Shown here: positions 23,744 through 32,874 of the stretch, piece after piece
Layout of the letters: the number at the start of each line of letters is the position of its first letter
Position numbering within the stretch: position 1 is the first letter of the stretch
Origin: Tissierellia bacterium
Lineage (GTDB): Bacteria > Bacillota > Clostridia > Peptostreptococcales > Acidaminobacteraceae
Assembly: GCA_012838225.1 (NCBI GenBank)
Contig: DUPT01000032.1
Location: 1 to 36,879 of the forward strand
Direction of reading: 5' to 3'
DNA length: 36,879 nucleotides
Notes under the pieces: model-generated
What the model was told of the DNA's origin: nothing
The model's input: the letters and a program-made list of their open reading frames with translations, nothing else
Databases searched by the model: none
Translations under genes and position numbers: made by a program

Positions 23744-24456
23744 TAGGTTCGTCGTTTGCCCAGATAGGCCTGCTGGATATCGGGATTTTTGGCCACCATC
23801 GGCGCATCTCCCTCCATCACGATCTTGCCTTGCTCGAGGACATAAGCATAATCGGCGATCGATAGCGCCTTATAGGCGTTTTGTTCGACCAGCAGAATGG
23901 TCTTTCCCAGGGCTTTAAAATCCAAGATGACATCAAAGATCGTATTGACCAGCATCGGTGCCAACCCCAAGGACGGCTCATCGAGCAAGATCAGTCTGGG
24001 ATCACTCATCAGTCCTCGCCCCATGGCCAGCATCTGCTGCTCGCCGCCTGAGAGGGTCCCGGCGATCTGATCCTTTCGTTCCAATAGCCGCGGAAAGATC
24101 TCATAGACCTTGGCGAAGTCTTCCTCGATGGCGGCCTTGTCATTTCTTAGAAACGCCCCCATCCGAAGGTTTTCCTCGACGCTCAGGTTGACGAAGATCA
24201 AGCGTCCCTCCGGCACCTGCGAGATGCCGGCCGAGACGATCCGATTCGGCTTTCGAGGCAGGGGCTGGCCTAAAAACTCGATCGTTCCCTCGGAGCATTT
24301 GATGACACCGCTTAAAGCGTTTAGCAGCGTGCTTTTACCGGCCCCGTTCGAGCCGATGATGGTGATGATCTTGCCCTCCTCCACCTGGATATCAACGCCC
24401 TTTAGGGCATGGATACCGCCGTAGTGGACGTGGAGGTTTTTAATATCGAGCATCAT
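23743..24456 (-). CDS. livF: Branched-chain amino acid-type ABC transporter ATPase LivF
   Basis: The second ATPase of a HAAT-type amino acid uptake system, 237 aa. It has Walker A GSNGAGKST (about residues 37-45), QVPEGRLIF in the Q-loop region (the PEGR is typical of LivF), signature LSGGEQQMLAMGRGLM (about 136-151), Walker B LILLDEPSLGLAP and the switch residue region LLVEQN, which has Gln-Asn after Glu as in this family. Start ATG 24456 has GGGAGG 5 nt upstream and overlaps livG by 17 bp. It ends the operon and is followed by a terminator. Confidence 0.95.
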   Translation of the reverse strand: MMLDIKNLHVHYGGIHALKGVDIQVEEGKIITIIGSNGAGKSTLLNALSGVIKCSEGTIEFLGQPLPRKPNRIVSAGISQVPEGRLIFVNLSVEENLRMGAFLRNDKAAIEEDFAKVYEIFPRLLERKDQIAGTLSGGEQQMLAMGRGLMSDPRLILLDEPSLGLAPMLVNTIFDVILDFKALGKTILLVEQNAYKALSIADYAYVLEQGKIVMEGDAPMVAKNPDIQQAYLGKRRT

Positions 24457-25222
24457 GGTTGCCTCCCTCGCCCAGGTAGGCCTGGACCACCGCCGGGTCG
24501 TTTTGGATCTCGATCGGGCTGCCTTCGGCCAAGACACGGCCAAAGTTTAGCACCATGATCCGATCACACAGATTCATGATCAGGTCCATATGGTGCTCGA
24601 TGATGAGGACCGTCAGACCAAACTCCCGCTTCACCTGCTTGATCATCTCCAGCAGCTCAAACGTCTCATCCGGATTCATCCCGGCAGCCGGCTCATCCAA
24701 TAGCAGAAGCGTTGGCTTCAGAGCCACCGCCCGGGCGATCTCTAGGCGTCGTTGGAAGCCATAGGGCAGATTTCCGGCCGAGACATCTCGCCGATCCGTC
24801 AGGTTCATGATATCGAGCAGGATCTCGGTCTCCTGCTTGAGCTTCTTTTCGCCCTGATTTCTGGCCGGCAGCCGAAACAGCGCTTCGACTACCGAATACT
24901 TCGTATTCATATGACAGGCCGTCAAGACATTGTCATAGACACTCAGATCCTTAAACAAGCGGATATTCTGAAAGGTTCGGGTGATGCCTTTTTGAGCGAT
25001 CCGAAACGGCGCCAGGCCATCGATCGGCTCCCTCTCAAACAAGATTGTCCCGCCACTTAAGCCATAGATGCCGGTGATCAGATTGAAGAGGGTGGTTTTA
25101 CCGGCCCCATTGGGACCGATCAGACCGTGGATCGAACCCTGTTCGACCGTGAGGCTGACATCACCGACCGCCACCAATCCCCCGAACTGCTTGGTGACAT
25201 CACGCAGTTCAAGCAGACTCAT
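24440..25222 (-). CDS. livG: Branched-chain amino acid-type ABC transporter ATPase LivG
   Basis: The first ATPase of the HAAT uptake system, 260 aa. Walker A is GPNGAGKTT (about residues 36-44), followed by [11 protein letters not shown], the LivG signature; the ABC signature region is atypically [17 protein letters not shown], which is normal for LivG. Walker B is [13 protein letters not shown] and the switch His lies in [11 protein letters not shown] 25222 is chosen since GAGGTGA lies 5 nt upstream; GTG 25231 is in frame too. It overlaps livM and livF by about 14-17 bp each. Confidence 0.95.
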   Translation of the reverse strand: MSLLELRDVTKQFGGLVAVGDVSLTVEQGSIHGLIGPNGAGKTTLFNLITGIYGLSGGTILFEREPIDGLAPFRIAQKGITRTFQNIRLFKDLSVYDNVLTACHMNTKYSVVEALFRLPARNQGEKKLKQETEILLDIMNLTDRRDVSAGNLPYGFQRRLEIARAVALKPTLLLLDEPAAGMNPDETFELLEMIKQVKREFGLTVLIIEHHMDLIMNLCDRIMVLNFGRVLAEGSPIEIQNDPAVVQAYLGEGGNHDARY

Positions 25223-26096
25223 TCTTCTCACCTCGCCTTCTCACAAGCCGACGCTTGACCCATCGCAGCAGATCACTGATCTCATAGCCGCCCATCAGGC
25301 CCTTCGGCCGAAGCACCATGACCAGCACCACCAGGAACCCGAAGATGACATAGCGCCACTCATTGAAATTACGCAAAAACTCAGGGATAAAGGTCAGCAC
25401 CACCGTCCCGATGACCGAGCCGCTCAGACTCCCGAGCCCACCCAGGATGACCATGATCGTTAAAAAAGTCGACTTGGTCATATCAAAGTTTCTCGGAATC
25501 AGAAAGTGAGTCAGATGAGCCAACATCCCGCCGGCGATCCCAACCAGCACCGCACTGATAAAAAACGACAGCATCTTATAGCGGAAGATATTGATGCCGA
25601 TCACCTGAGAGGCCATCTCCTCTTCTCGGATAGCCTTGAAGTTTCGGCCATGTCGACTGTTGATGAGATTGGCGATCAGGATCAAGGCGATCAGATTGAT
25701 GATGATGACATCGCTCAGTGAGGTATAGTGGATCTCACTCGGGATCCGAAACCCCCGCGAGCCGCCGATCGGATCAAACCAATTGAACAGCAGCCTAATC
25801 GATTCACCAAAGCCAAGCGTGGCAATGATAAAATAGTCGCCCTTTAGCTTCAGAGTGAGCCGCCCGATGACCAGGCTGATCAGGCCGGCGGCCAGACCCG
25901 CGATCAGGAGCGCCAGATAATACGGTACGCCCAGCCAAACGGTCAGGATGGCCGAGGTATAGGCGCCGATCGCCATAAAACCGGCATGACCGAAGCTGAA
26001 CAGTCCGGTGAAGCCGGTCAGGACCGACAGACCGATAACGGCCAGCAGATTGATGCCGGTCATGATCAAAACAGTCGTGATATATGCCCAACTCAT
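25209..26096 (-). CDS. livM: Branched-chain amino acid-type ABC transporter permease LivM
   Basis: A 295-aa inner membrane permease with about nine helices and the LivM family stretch [22 protein letters not shown] (about residues 26-47). The EAA-like cytoplasmic loop region includes [24 protein letters not shown]. The start ATG 26096 has AGGAGG 5 nt upstream; the SD overlaps the livH stop. With LivH it would form the membrane channel for branched-chain or other hydrophobic amino acids, amides or related compounds. Confidence 0.95.
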   Translation of the reverse strand: MSWAYITTVLIMTGINLLAVIGLSVLTGFTGLFSFGHAGFMAIGAYTSAILTVWLGVPYYLALLIAGLAAGLISLVIGRLTLKLKGDYFIIATLGFGESIRLLFNWFDPIGGSRGFRIPSEIHYTSLSDVIIINLIALILIANLINSRHGRNFKAIREEEMASQVIGINIFRYKMLSFFISAVLVGIAGGMLAHLTHFLIPRNFDMTKSTFLTIMVILGGLGSLSGSVIGTVVLTFIPEFLRNFNEWRYVIFGFLVVLVMVLRPKGLMGGYEISDLLRWVKRRLVRRRGEKNESA

Positions 26097-26105
26097 CTTG
26101 ACCTC

Positions 26106-26984
26106 CTATGCCTTATCTTCTGTGGCCTTGCCCATGATCCCTGATGGCCGAACCACCAGGATCGTCACGAGCAGAACAAACGCGATCAGATCCCTTAGAT
26201 TGGAGCTGATATAACCGGTCGCCATGGCCTCGATGATGCCAAGCGATATCGCGCCGACGATGGCACCGGGCAGTGAGCCCAATCCGCCAAACACGGCCGC
26301 CACGAAGGCTTTATTGGTGATCAGGCCCATCTGAGGCCAGACCGTATAGCGCAGGCCATACATCACCCCGGCCAGCCCAGCCAATAGGCCCCCCAGACCG
26401 AACACGACAAAGATAACAAACTCCGTATTGACACCCATCAGATTGGCGGCCCTTAGGTTGAAGCTGGTGGCCCGGATGGCCAGACCGATCTTGGTCTTTT
26501 CGATCAGCCACATCAAACCGAATAGACTGATCGTTCCGACCACCAGGATCAGCACATCCAACTTACCGATCGAGATCCCACCGATATAGAAACCGGACGT
26601 TTGAAACAACGGCGGATAATTGCGAAAATCAGCCCCCAGCGTCGCCAAAACGATATTCTCCAAAAAGATTGAGATCCCCATCGCACTGATGATATAGTAG
26701 AGCGACGGCGCTTGACGGCGTCTGAGCGGATCATAAGCCAAGCGCTCGATCACCACCGCCAGAAGCGTCGTGCCAGTCATCGCGATCAGCGCCGCCAGCC
26801 AAAACGGTGCCTTTAGGATGGTGATGGCAAAGAAGCCGAAATAACTCCCCAGCATGATGACCCCGCCATGGGCAAAGTTTGAGAAGTTCATAATACTGTA
26901 GACCAAGGAATAGCCCACCGTCATCAAGGCATAGATGCTGCCGATGGCGATCCCGTTGATCAAAAACTGGATAAATTTTTCCAT
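26106..26984 (-). CDS. livH: Branched-chain amino acid-type ABC transporter permease LivH
   Basis: A 292-aa permease that partners LivM. The N-terminus FIQFLINGIAIGSIYALMTVGY and the FAHGGVIMLGSYFGF motif near residue 40 are typical of LivH. The cytoplasmic loop RATSFNLRAANLMGVNTEFV and the C-terminal VVRPSGIMGKATEDKA follow. Its ATG 26984 has GAAGGGA about 6 nt upstream, just behind a hairpin that separates it from livK. The hairpin probably lowers its expression relative to the binding protein. Confidence 0.95.
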   Translation of the reverse strand: MEKFIQFLINGIAIGSIYALMTVGYSLVYSIMNFSNFAHGGVIMLGSYFGFFAITILKAPFWLAALIAMTGTTLLAVVIERLAYDPLRRRQAPSLYYIISAMGISIFLENIVLATLGADFRNYPPLFQTSGFYIGGISIGKLDVLILVVGTISLFGLMWLIEKTKIGLAIRATSFNLRAANLMGVNTEFVIFVVFGLGGLLAGLAGVMYGLRYTVWPQMGLITNKAFVAAVFGGLGSLPGAIVGAISLGIIEAMATGYISSNLRDLIAFVLLVTILVVRPSGIMGKATEDKA

Positions 26985-26996
26985 GACCGATCCCTT

Positions 26997-27025
26997 CTAA
27001 AAAAAGGGGAGCCTAGGCTCCCCTC
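26997..27025 (-). terminator. Hairpin with T run between livK and livH (partial terminator)
   Basis: A perfect 20-bp palindrome (27005-27024; AGGGGAGCC-TA-GGCTCCCCT on the minus strand) is followed by seven T residues, 10 bp after the livK stop. It has full terminator form but sits inside the operon, so it probably stops only part of the transcription. Confidence 0.8.
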
Positions 27026-27034
27026 CGGGAAGTA

Positions 27035-28207
27035 TTACTCGACAGAGTACTTGGTGACGAATTTGTATTCTTCGCCCTCGATCCGAAGGATCGCTGCTTC
27101 CTTACCGATCGGATTGTGGGTCTCCGGATCGATCTTGATAAAGCCGGTGATACCCTGGACCTCGATGCCCTCAAGGGCCTTGGTGATATCCTCGGGATCG
27201 AGGCTGTTGGCTTTGTTGACGGCCGCTTCAAATACCTTGAAGGCGTCCCAAGCCAAGAAGCCGTTCAGCTCCGGGGGTTTACCGAATTCATCGGTATAGA
27301 GCTTGGTATAGTCCTGGACCGCCGGATCGGCATAGTCGAGGTGATTGACAAACAGTCCGCCCTGCATCTCATCCTTGGCAATGTCAAACAGCTGCTCGGA
27401 TGGCCAGCCATCGCCGCCGATCAGATCGACATCGAGTCCGAGCTCACGGGCCTGCTTGGCCGTCAGACCGACTTCTTTAAAGAAATAAGGCAGGAACAGC
27501 ACATCCGGCTCGGCCGATTTGATCTTGGTCAGCTGAGTCTTGAATTCCTGGTCGCCGGAGTTGAACGCTTCCTTAGCGACGATCGTTCCGCCCAGCTTCT
27601 CAAACTGCTCGATAAAGAACTCTGTCAGGCCGGTCGAATAGTCGAGAGATTGGTCATACAAGACGGCCGCTTTGGTCTTGCCCATTTCGTTGAAGGCATA
27701 GGCCGCCGCCACCGAGCCCTGATAGGGATCGATAAAGCAGACCCGGAAGTTATACGGATTGACCTTGCCATTATCGAAGGTGACCTTGGGATTGGTCGCA
27801 ACGGTCGCGATATCCGGTACGCCGCCGGCTTCGAGGGCCGGGATCGTTCCCAGCGCTTCACCGGATGAGTTCGGCCCCAGGATCGTGATGACACCGTCTT
27901 GTTCGATCAAACGACGAGTGACCGTATAGGCCTCCTCCCCCTTGCCCTGGGTATCAAGCGCTACCAGTTCGAGCGTTTTCCCCAGCAGGCCGCCGTTATC
28001 ATTGACCTCGTCGACCAACATTTGAATGGTGTTTCGCTCACACTGCCCCCAGATCGCTTGGTCACCGGTAAGTGAACCGATCCAGCCAACCTTTACCACT
28101 TCCCCGGTATCGCCACCGGTGTCCGCCCCGGGCGCCGCCGGAGTACAGCTGGTAAACAGTCCGATGATCATAATCAGACTAAGTAATAGCGTTAACGCTC
28201 TTTTCAT
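27035..28207 (-). CDS. livK: ABC amino acid-binding lipoprotein, LivK family
   Basis: A 390-aa type I periplasmic-binding-fold lipoprotein that feeds substrate to LivHM-GF. The signal peptide ends at lipobox LFTS-C (Cys21). The mature part starts VVKVGWIGSLTGDQAIWGQ, as in Leu/Ile/Val-binding proteins, and contains the GPNSSGEALGTIPALEAGGVP ligand-site region and YDQSLDYSTGLTEFFIEQF. The substrate could be branched-chain amino acids, amides or urea; sequence alone does not settle it. The SD AGGAGG lies 5 nt before the ATG. The promoter upstream has perfect TTGACA. A hairpin separates it from livH. Confidence 0.93.
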   Translation of the reverse strand: MKRALTLLLSLIMIIGLFTSCTPAAPGADTGGDTGEVVKVGWIGSLTGDQAIWGQCERNTIQMLVDEVNDNGGLLGKTLELVALDTQGKGEEAYTVTRRLIEQDGVITILGPNSSGEALGTIPALEAGGVPDIATVATNPKVTFDNGKVNPYNFRVCFIDPYQGSVAAAYAFNEMGKTKAAVLYDQSLDYSTGLTEFFIEQFEKLGGTIVAKEAFNSGDQEFKTQLTKIKSAEPDVLFLPYFFKEVGLTAKQARELGLDVDLIGGDGWPSEQLFDIAKDEMQGGLFVNHLDYADPAVQDYTKLYTDEFGKPPELNGFLAWDAFKVFEAAVNKANSLDPEDITKALEGIEVQGITGFIKIDPETHNPIGKEAAILRIEGEEYKFVTKYSVE

Positions 28208-28237
28208 TTTCCCCTCCTTCGGAGTTTTATTGAACTT

Positions 28238-28266
28238 ATATTAATAAATTTGGTTGTCTTTGTCAA
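28238..28266 (-). promoter_or_regulatory. Sigma-A promoter of livKHMGF
   Basis: On the minus strand TTGACA (28266-28261), a 17-bp spacer and TAATAT (28243-28238), 30 bp before the livK start codon. Confidence 0.85.
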
Positions 28267-28303
28267 TCAGTCGCCGATGTTTATTGACTGGAATTAATAT
28301 TAA
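28262..28303 (-). promoter_or_regulatory. Inverted repeats around and upstream of the liv -35 box
   Basis: GTCAAT (28262-28267) and ATTGAC (28283-28288) form an inverted repeat, and the TTAATATTAA palindrome (28294-28303) lies next to it. The position suits an activator or repressor site for the amino acid operon. No known regulator consensus was matched. Confidence 0.35.
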
Positions 28304-28324
28304 CCCGGAGCAGTCCCTAAAAAG

Positions 28325-28355
28325 CAAAAAAACAGAGACCCCTAAAAGGTCTCTA
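28325..28355 (-). terminator. Terminator of the DUF1089 gene
   Basis: On the minus strand AGAGACC (28354-28348) pairs with GGTCTCT (28340-28334) around a 7-nt loop, then G and a run of seven T residues. Confidence 0.88.
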
Positions 28356-28377
28356 ATGATCGTTGAGTGGTATCCGT

Positions 28378-28923
28378 CTACCAGATCTGAAAGTCGAGCA
28401 TCTTAAAGCGGCCCGCTTCTTCGGTGATCATCCCCTCCTCATTGACATGGATCGTCCGCTCCTCGGTCTCGTCTTGGAACAAAAAGCCGGCATCATCGAG
28501 TCGGGTATAGGTCTGCTTGACCGCCCGGTAGCTGCCACCGGCCACATCAAACAGAGCCACATCGAGTGTCTGTGATTCACCCGGCGCCAATTCCAGACGT
28601 TTGGTTGCCATGATATGGGTCAAGGGTGTAATATTGAGGTCAAAGTATTCAAAGCCCTTGAACTCCTCGATGATCCGTTTGGCGATGCGATCGACCCACA
28701 TGCCGTTCATCTTTTGCTGGCAGTGGAACAAACGCTCACCATCGACAGTCAGCTCAAAATCATCGAGCTGCCAATCGACATCGAAGTGGATCGAATAATA
28801 CATCGAGTCGCTCAGCAGATCGCTTGAGACAAAGATATCTCGTCTCTCGACATCGAGCCTGGCTTCCTCGACATGACGGCTGATTAGATTTTCCCAACGG
28901 ATGCGATAAGAACCTTGTTTCAT
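28378..28923 (-). CDS. Putative glycolipid-binding family protein (DUF1089)
   Basis: A 181-aa soluble protein that resembles the putative glycolipid-binding family (DUF1089, PF06475). The family's pattern is visible: MYYSIHFDVDWQLDDFEL in the first half, then FEYFDLNITPLTHIMATKRL, LAPGESQTLDVALFDV and a final YTRLDDAGFLFQDE with HVNEEGMI. Family members are described from Mycobacterium and other bacteria; the ligand is not established. There is no signal peptide. It is read from an extended -10 promoter (TGG-TATAAT at 28948-28940) with GGGGG 6 nt before the ATG. It has its own terminator before the liv promoter, so it is a single gene. Confidence 0.75.
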   Translation of the reverse strand: MKQGSYRIRWENLISRHVEEARLDVERRDIFVSSDLLSDSMYYSIHFDVDWQLDDFELTVDGERLFHCQQKMNGMWVDRIAKRIIEEFKGFEYFDLNITPLTHIMATKRLELAPGESQTLDVALFDVAGGSYRAVKQTYTRLDDAGFLFQDETEERTIHVNEEGMITEEAGRFKMLDFQIW

Positions 28924-28939
28924 TGATTACCCCCATCCC

Positions 28940-28948
28940 ATTATACCA
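28940..28948 (-). promoter_or_regulatory. Extended -10 promoter of the DUF1089 gene
   Basis: On the minus strand TGG-TATAAT (28948-28940), a perfect -10 with a TG extension and no good -35. It lies 16 bp before the start codon. The divergent DUF362 gene starts at 29012. Confidence 0.6.
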
Positions 28949-29011
28949 AGAATTCCTACATATATATATAGAATTGAGTTTTTATTCGTAGGCTATGAAG
29001 GAGACAACCTG

Positions 29012-30130
29012 ATGATCGTTGAATTTCGCGCTATCAGACAATATGATCCTAGGCTGATCGAGCCGCTGGTGGATGAGCTGCTCGACCCGATCGCCGACAA
29101 AATCATCCCTCAAAAAACAGCACTGCTAAAGCCAAATCTACTGATGATGGCCACTCCCGATCGAGCCATCACCACTCACCCAACCATTGTGGAGGCCGTT
29201 GCCAAGCACCTGATCGACCGCGGGATGAAGGTGATCATCGCCGATTCGCCCGGCGGTCCCTTTCGGCCGTCTCTGCTCGAGGCGGTTTATCGGGCCACCG
29301 GCATGATGGGCGTCGCCGAGCGGACCGGGGCCAAGCTAAACTTCGATCTCAGCTGTTTCTTAGCCGAGCTGACCTCCGCTAAGACCTTGCACCGCTTCGA
29401 GGTCTTGAATGTGATCAAGCAGGCCGACCTGATCATCAATCTCCCCAAGTGCAAGACCCATGGCATGATGACCTATACCGGAGCAGTCAAAAATCTGTAC
29501 GGGGTGATCCCGGGACTGACCAAGGCCAATCATCACTTCCGCCTGCCCGACAGTTCGGCCTTTGGCCACCACCTGGTCGATGTCGCCGAATACGTCGCAG
29601 CCGATTATCACCTGATCGATGGCATCGTGTCGATGGAGGGAGACGGTCCCAGCGGCGGTCAGCCGGTCCGATCCGGCTTTCTAGCGGCCGCTCGCTCACC
29701 CCACCAGTTAGACCGGGCGGTGCTAAGGCTGATCGGCATCGATGAAGCACTCGTCCCGACGATCCGCTCCGCGATGGGACGTGGTCTTCTCAGTCAGAGC
29801 CCGACCATCGCAGGCGATGAGATCACCGTAACGCCCTTTCGGCTGCCGGCCTCCTCACCGGTGACCTTCCTGCCGGCCTGGGTGCCGGGCTCCATCCATC
29901 ACCGTCTGGCCAAGGCCATCCGCTCAAAGCCGATCTTTCGACACGAGCGATGCATTGGCTGCGCCCGTTGCGCCGAGATTTGTCCGGCTAAAGTCATCAC
30001 GATGGATCAGAACCGGCGACCGGTCTGTGATTATGATCACTGTATCAGTTGCTTTTGCTGTCATGAGATCTGCCCGGTCAGGGCGATCGATCTGAAGCGC
30101 TCATGGCTTGGAAATAGGCTAAAAAAATGA
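29012..30130 (+). CDS. DUF362 domain protein with two [4Fe-4S] clusters
   Basis: A 372-aa protein. The DUF362 domain (residues 1-300) has KTALLKPNLLMMATPDRAITTHP, the VIIADSPGG stretch and INLPKCKTHGMMTYTGAVKNLYG, the conserved part of the family. The C-terminal 65 residues are a bacterial-ferredoxin module with CIGCARCAEICP and CISCFCCHEICP, each holding the cysteines for one 4Fe-4S cluster. Such DUF362-ferredoxin proteins are common in anaerobes and have no assigned reaction; an electron-transfer or iron-sulfur role is likely. Start ATG 29012 has AAGGAG 8 nt upstream. It stands alone, converging with the small unknown gene at 30142 with no visible terminator. Confidence 0.9.
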   Translation: MIVEFRAIRQYDPRLIEPLVDELLDPIADKIIPQKTALLKPNLLMMATPDRAITTHPTIVEAVAKHLIDRGMKVIIADSPGGPFRPSLLEAVYRATGMMGVAERTGAKLNFDLSCFLAELTSAKTLHRFEVLNVIKQADLIINLPKCKTHGMMTYTGAVKNLYGVIPGLTKANHHFRLPDSSAFGHHLVDVAEYVAADYHLIDGIVSMEGDGPSGGQPVRSGFLAAARSPHQLDRAVLRLIGIDEALVPTIRSAMGRGLLSQSPTIAGDEITVTPFRLPASSPVTFLPAWVPGSIHHRLAKAIRSKPIFRHERCIGCARCAEICPAKVITMDQNRRPVCDYDHCISCFCCHEICPVRAIDLKRSWLGNRLKK

Positions 30131-30141
30131 GCCGGCCGAAG

Positions 30142-30537
30142 CTAGCTCTCAAAGGCGATACTGAGTGCCTCCAGGGGCACTTTTTTGATTGACTGATAGG
30201 TCGGATTGGCCTTGACCGCCCGCATGAAGGCCCGGCGATCCGTCACCGGAAAATCGAGCACTTCCTTGGTGGTGACAGGCAGGGCCATTCGAATGACGAA
30301 GCAGCCTCGGCTGCCGAAGCAGCGCTCCAGGCGAACATAGCCCTCTCTGACCTCATAGCTCAAACGCTGCTTGTCGCCATAGAAGGGGAGCTTGGCAAAG
30401 CGGTTGAAGACGATCAGGATATCGCCGGCATCAGGCTTTGTCCCAAGGCCCTGGATACGGGCCAGCCCGTTCCAGGTCGGGACAGCCTCAAGCCTTGGAT
30501 CTTGTGGCCGGTCTTTATTTCTCCAAAAGAAAAACAT
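30142..30537 (-). CDS. Hypothetical protein, 131 aa
   Basis: I do not recognise this protein. It begins MFFFWRNKDRPQDPRLEAVP, has a possible central stretch DILIVFNRFAKLPFYGDKQ and a Cys pair in LERCFGSRGCFVIRMAL, and ends SIKKVPLEALSIAFES. No membrane helix beyond the short hydrophobic start and no signal peptide are obvious. ATG 30537 overlaps the last base of the amylase stop (TGATG), so translation is probably coupled to the amylase gene. A TTG three bases earlier is possible. Codon use looks like the neighbours and the length and coupling support a real gene. Confidence 0.7.
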   Translation of the reverse strand: MFFFWRNKDRPQDPRLEAVPTWNGLARIQGLGTKPDAGDILIVFNRFAKLPFYGDKQRLSYEVREGYVRLERCFGSRGCFVIRMALPVTTKEVLDFPVTDRRAFMRAVKANPTYQSIKKVPLEALSIAFES

Positions 30538-31895
30538 CAATTGCTCCGATAGATCACGATCCCCCGGGGCGGCAAGATGAAATCGACCGCCTGATCCGGG
30601 TGTAGAAAATTCGTCAGTCCGGTGATCTCCCAGGTGAGACTGACGGCTTCATTGCCATTGTTCATACCAATGATATATCGGTCTTCCTGCCAGACGATCT
30701 CATAGAGGATATAGTCATCGGTTGTGTCTAATAATACCACACGCCCGTTTAGATAAATGTCATCATTTCGTAACTCGATCAGTTTGCTCCAAAGCGGCTC
30801 GAGGATATTGTCGGTCCGCTCCCACGGAAACGGACGCCGATTGTCCGGATCCTCTCCCCCCTCTAAGCCGACCTCGGTCCCATAGTAGATCACCGGGATC
30901 TGGCGGGTCGTCATGATAAAGGTGATGGCCTGGCGCAGATAGTCCTCGCCCGATGGATCCACCTGTGTCAAAAAGCGCATATTGTCGTGGTTATCGACAA
31001 ACATTCCGTTGAGATGAGGTGTCGGATCGTTCTTGGCGCGCTCATATACGGCCGAGATGGCCTGCATCGATCCCCCCGGCCGAAAGGCCGCCTGGATGGC
31101 CCGATACATCGGGTAGTTCAGCATCCCGTCGATCCCCACCTGCTTATAGTGGTTGAGTACCGGGGGATTGTAGTCATAGACCTCGCCCATAAAGAAAAAA
31201 TCAGGGTGCTTTTCCCGGATGGCAGTGGTGAAGGTGGTCCAGAATTCCGGTGAGACATGCTTGACGGTATCGAGGCGAAAGCCGTCGATCCCGGTCTCCT
31301 CGATCAGCCACAGGGCCGAGTCGATCAGATAGTCTGCCACCTCGGGATTGGATTGATCGAAATCCGGCAGGCCGGCCAACCAACCCGTCTCCACCTGCGT
31401 CTTATCACTCCAGTTGTGGATGGCTTTGTCGGGATGGAACCAGTCCGGATGGTCGCGAAGCAGGTCGGAGTCATAGCCGGCATGATTGACGACAAAATCG
31501 ACGATCAGCTTCATATCGCGTGAATGCATATCTCTCACCAGGGCCCGAAGATCATCGATCGTGCCCAGGTGGGGCTCGATGGCATAGAAATCATCGATCC
31601 AGTAGCCGTGATAGCCGCCCGGCGTGTTCTTTTGGACCGGTGTGATCCAGATGGCTGTTGCCCCCAAGTCCTCGATATAGTCGAGCTTCTCACGCAGGCC
31701 TTTAAAATCACCGCCGTGAAAGCTCGCCAGATCGGCTTTGTTGACGGCGTGATTGTTCGTCTCATCCCCGTCATAAAAGCGGTCGGTCATGACAAAATAC
31801 ATCACCTCATGCAGACCCATATTGCGCTCAAGCGGCGCCTCTGATCGGCATCCGACCAGCAGTATGACCAGCAGCAACAGCCCAAGCTTCTTCAT
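30537..31895 (-). CDS. Secreted GH13 alpha-amylase family lipoprotein
   Basis: A 452-aa glycoside hydrolase family 13 enzyme anchored as a lipoprotein (lipobox LLVG-C, Cys16). The TIM barrel has the family's regions: DFVVNH (about residue 130), DGFRLDTVKH with the nucleophile Asp, FFMGEVYDYNP with the acid/base Glu and FVDNHDNMRF with the stabilising Asp. It probably cuts alpha-1,4 glucans such as starch or maltodextrins outside the cell. ATG 31895 is chosen, with GGAGG 5 nt upstream, directly behind the lplA stop. It shares a transcript with lplA and the small downstream gene, an unusual partnership. Confidence 0.92.
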   Translation of the reverse strand: MKKLGLLLLVILLVGCRSEAPLERNMGLHEVMYFVMTDRFYDGDETNNHAVNKADLASFHGGDFKGLREKLDYIEDLGATAIWITPVQKNTPGGYHGYWIDDFYAIEPHLGTIDDLRALVRDMHSRDMKLIVDFVVNHAGYDSDLLRDHPDWFHPDKAIHNWSDKTQVETGWLAGLPDFDQSNPEVADYLIDSALWLIEETGIDGFRLDTVKHVSPEFWTTFTTAIREKHPDFFFMGEVYDYNPPVLNHYKQVGIDGMLNYPMYRAIQAAFRPGGSMQAISAVYERAKNDPTPHLNGMFVDNHDNMRFLTQVDPSGEDYLRQAITFIMTTRQIPVIYYGTEVGLEGGEDPDNRRPFPWERTDNILEPLWSKLIELRNDDIYLNGRVVLLDTTDDYILYEIVWQEDRYIIGMNNGNEAVSLTWEITGLTNFLHPDQAVDFILPPRGIVIYRSN

Positions 31896-31896
31896 T

Positions 31897-32874
31897 CTAG
31901 CCTCCGATTTCGAGCTCATCAAGCCAGGCTAGAAGATCGTCTCGGACTTGGATCGGTTCGACCTGAGAAAAGACCGATCGAATCGCCGGCTTTCGATACT
32001 CGGTCCCGATCAGGTCGGTTTCGAGTTGCCGAAAATCGGTCTCGACCAAGGCGTCACTGAAGAATTTGACCCGGGCGATTTTTCCCTGATTGATATCGAT
32101 ATGCCAGTCGGTCAAGCCCCAATCAAACTTCTTCTCGAAGTGCACTTCATAGGCCGGGCTGGTCCCGACATTCCACTGCCAGGTCTGATACTTGTCGGCA
32201 CTCTCATGTCCCTGTAGAAACGCCTCATCGATCACGATCGGCTCGTGCGAGGGACCAAAGACCTCTTGGAAGGCTTCGATCAGCTTGTCGATCAGTTGCT
32301 CGATCGTCATATCGGGGGCATAATCGATCAGATTGGTGACACGGCTGCGCACACTCTGAATGCCCTTGGCCTGCATTTTCAGCGGCGGGACATTGAGATA
32401 GTTCGACAGCTTCGTCATATCGACATCGACCATGATCGTGCCGTGATGGCAATTGTTGGCCCGAATGCGGCTAAAGGCATTGCCTGAGAATTTCTTGCCA
32501 TCGAGCAGGATATCATTGCGTCCCGAAAACTCAGCCGGCAGTCCGAATTTTTGGATGGCACCGATGATGACCTTGAGGTTCTTTTCGAGCGAATAGTCCT
32601 TATCGTGGGCACAGAAGCTGAAATTCAGATTGCCCAGATCGTGAAAGACCGCCCCGCCGCCGCTCAAGCGACGGATCAAGGTGACATCATCTCGTTCGAT
32701 CGCGCCCAGATCGCATTCTTTATAGGGGTTTTGATTGCGTCCGATCACGACGGTATTTTGGTTCTGCCACAAAAAGAACGTCACCTCACCCATCTTGGCT
32801 TCTCGGGTCATGATCTCTTCGGCGGCCAGATTGATTCTGGGATCATGTGACTCGGCGATATAGATTTTATGCAT
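31897..32874 (-). CDS. lplA: Lipoate--protein ligase
   Basis: A 325-aa enzyme that adenylates lipoate and attaches it to lysine on lipoyl domains such as GcvH or E2 subunits of 2-oxoacid dehydrogenases. Motifs seen are VVIGRNQNPYKECD, RRLSGGGAVFHDLGNLNFSF (the lipoyl-AMP pocket, about residues 68-87) and the catalytic Lys in GKKFSGNAF (near 127). The C-terminal accessory domain (residues 245-325) is present, as in full-length LplA. The ATG has AAGGA 5 nt upstream, and the stop is one base from the amylase ATG. Confidence 0.94.
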   Translation of the reverse strand: MHKIYIAESHDPRINLAAEEIMTREAKMGEVTFFLWQNQNTVVIGRNQNPYKECDLGAIERDDVTLIRRLSGGGAVFHDLGNLNFSFCAHDKDYSLEKNLKVIIGAIQKFGLPAEFSGRNDILLDGKKFSGNAFSRIRANNCHHGTIMVDVDMTKLSNYLNVPPLKMQAKGIQSVRSRVTNLIDYAPDMTIEQLIDKLIEAFQEVFGPSHEPIVIDEAFLQGHESADKYQTWQWNVGTSPAYEVHFEKKFDWGLTDWHIDINQGKIARVKFFSDALVETDFRQLETDLIGTEYRKPAIRSVFSQVEPIQVRDDLLAWLDELEIGG

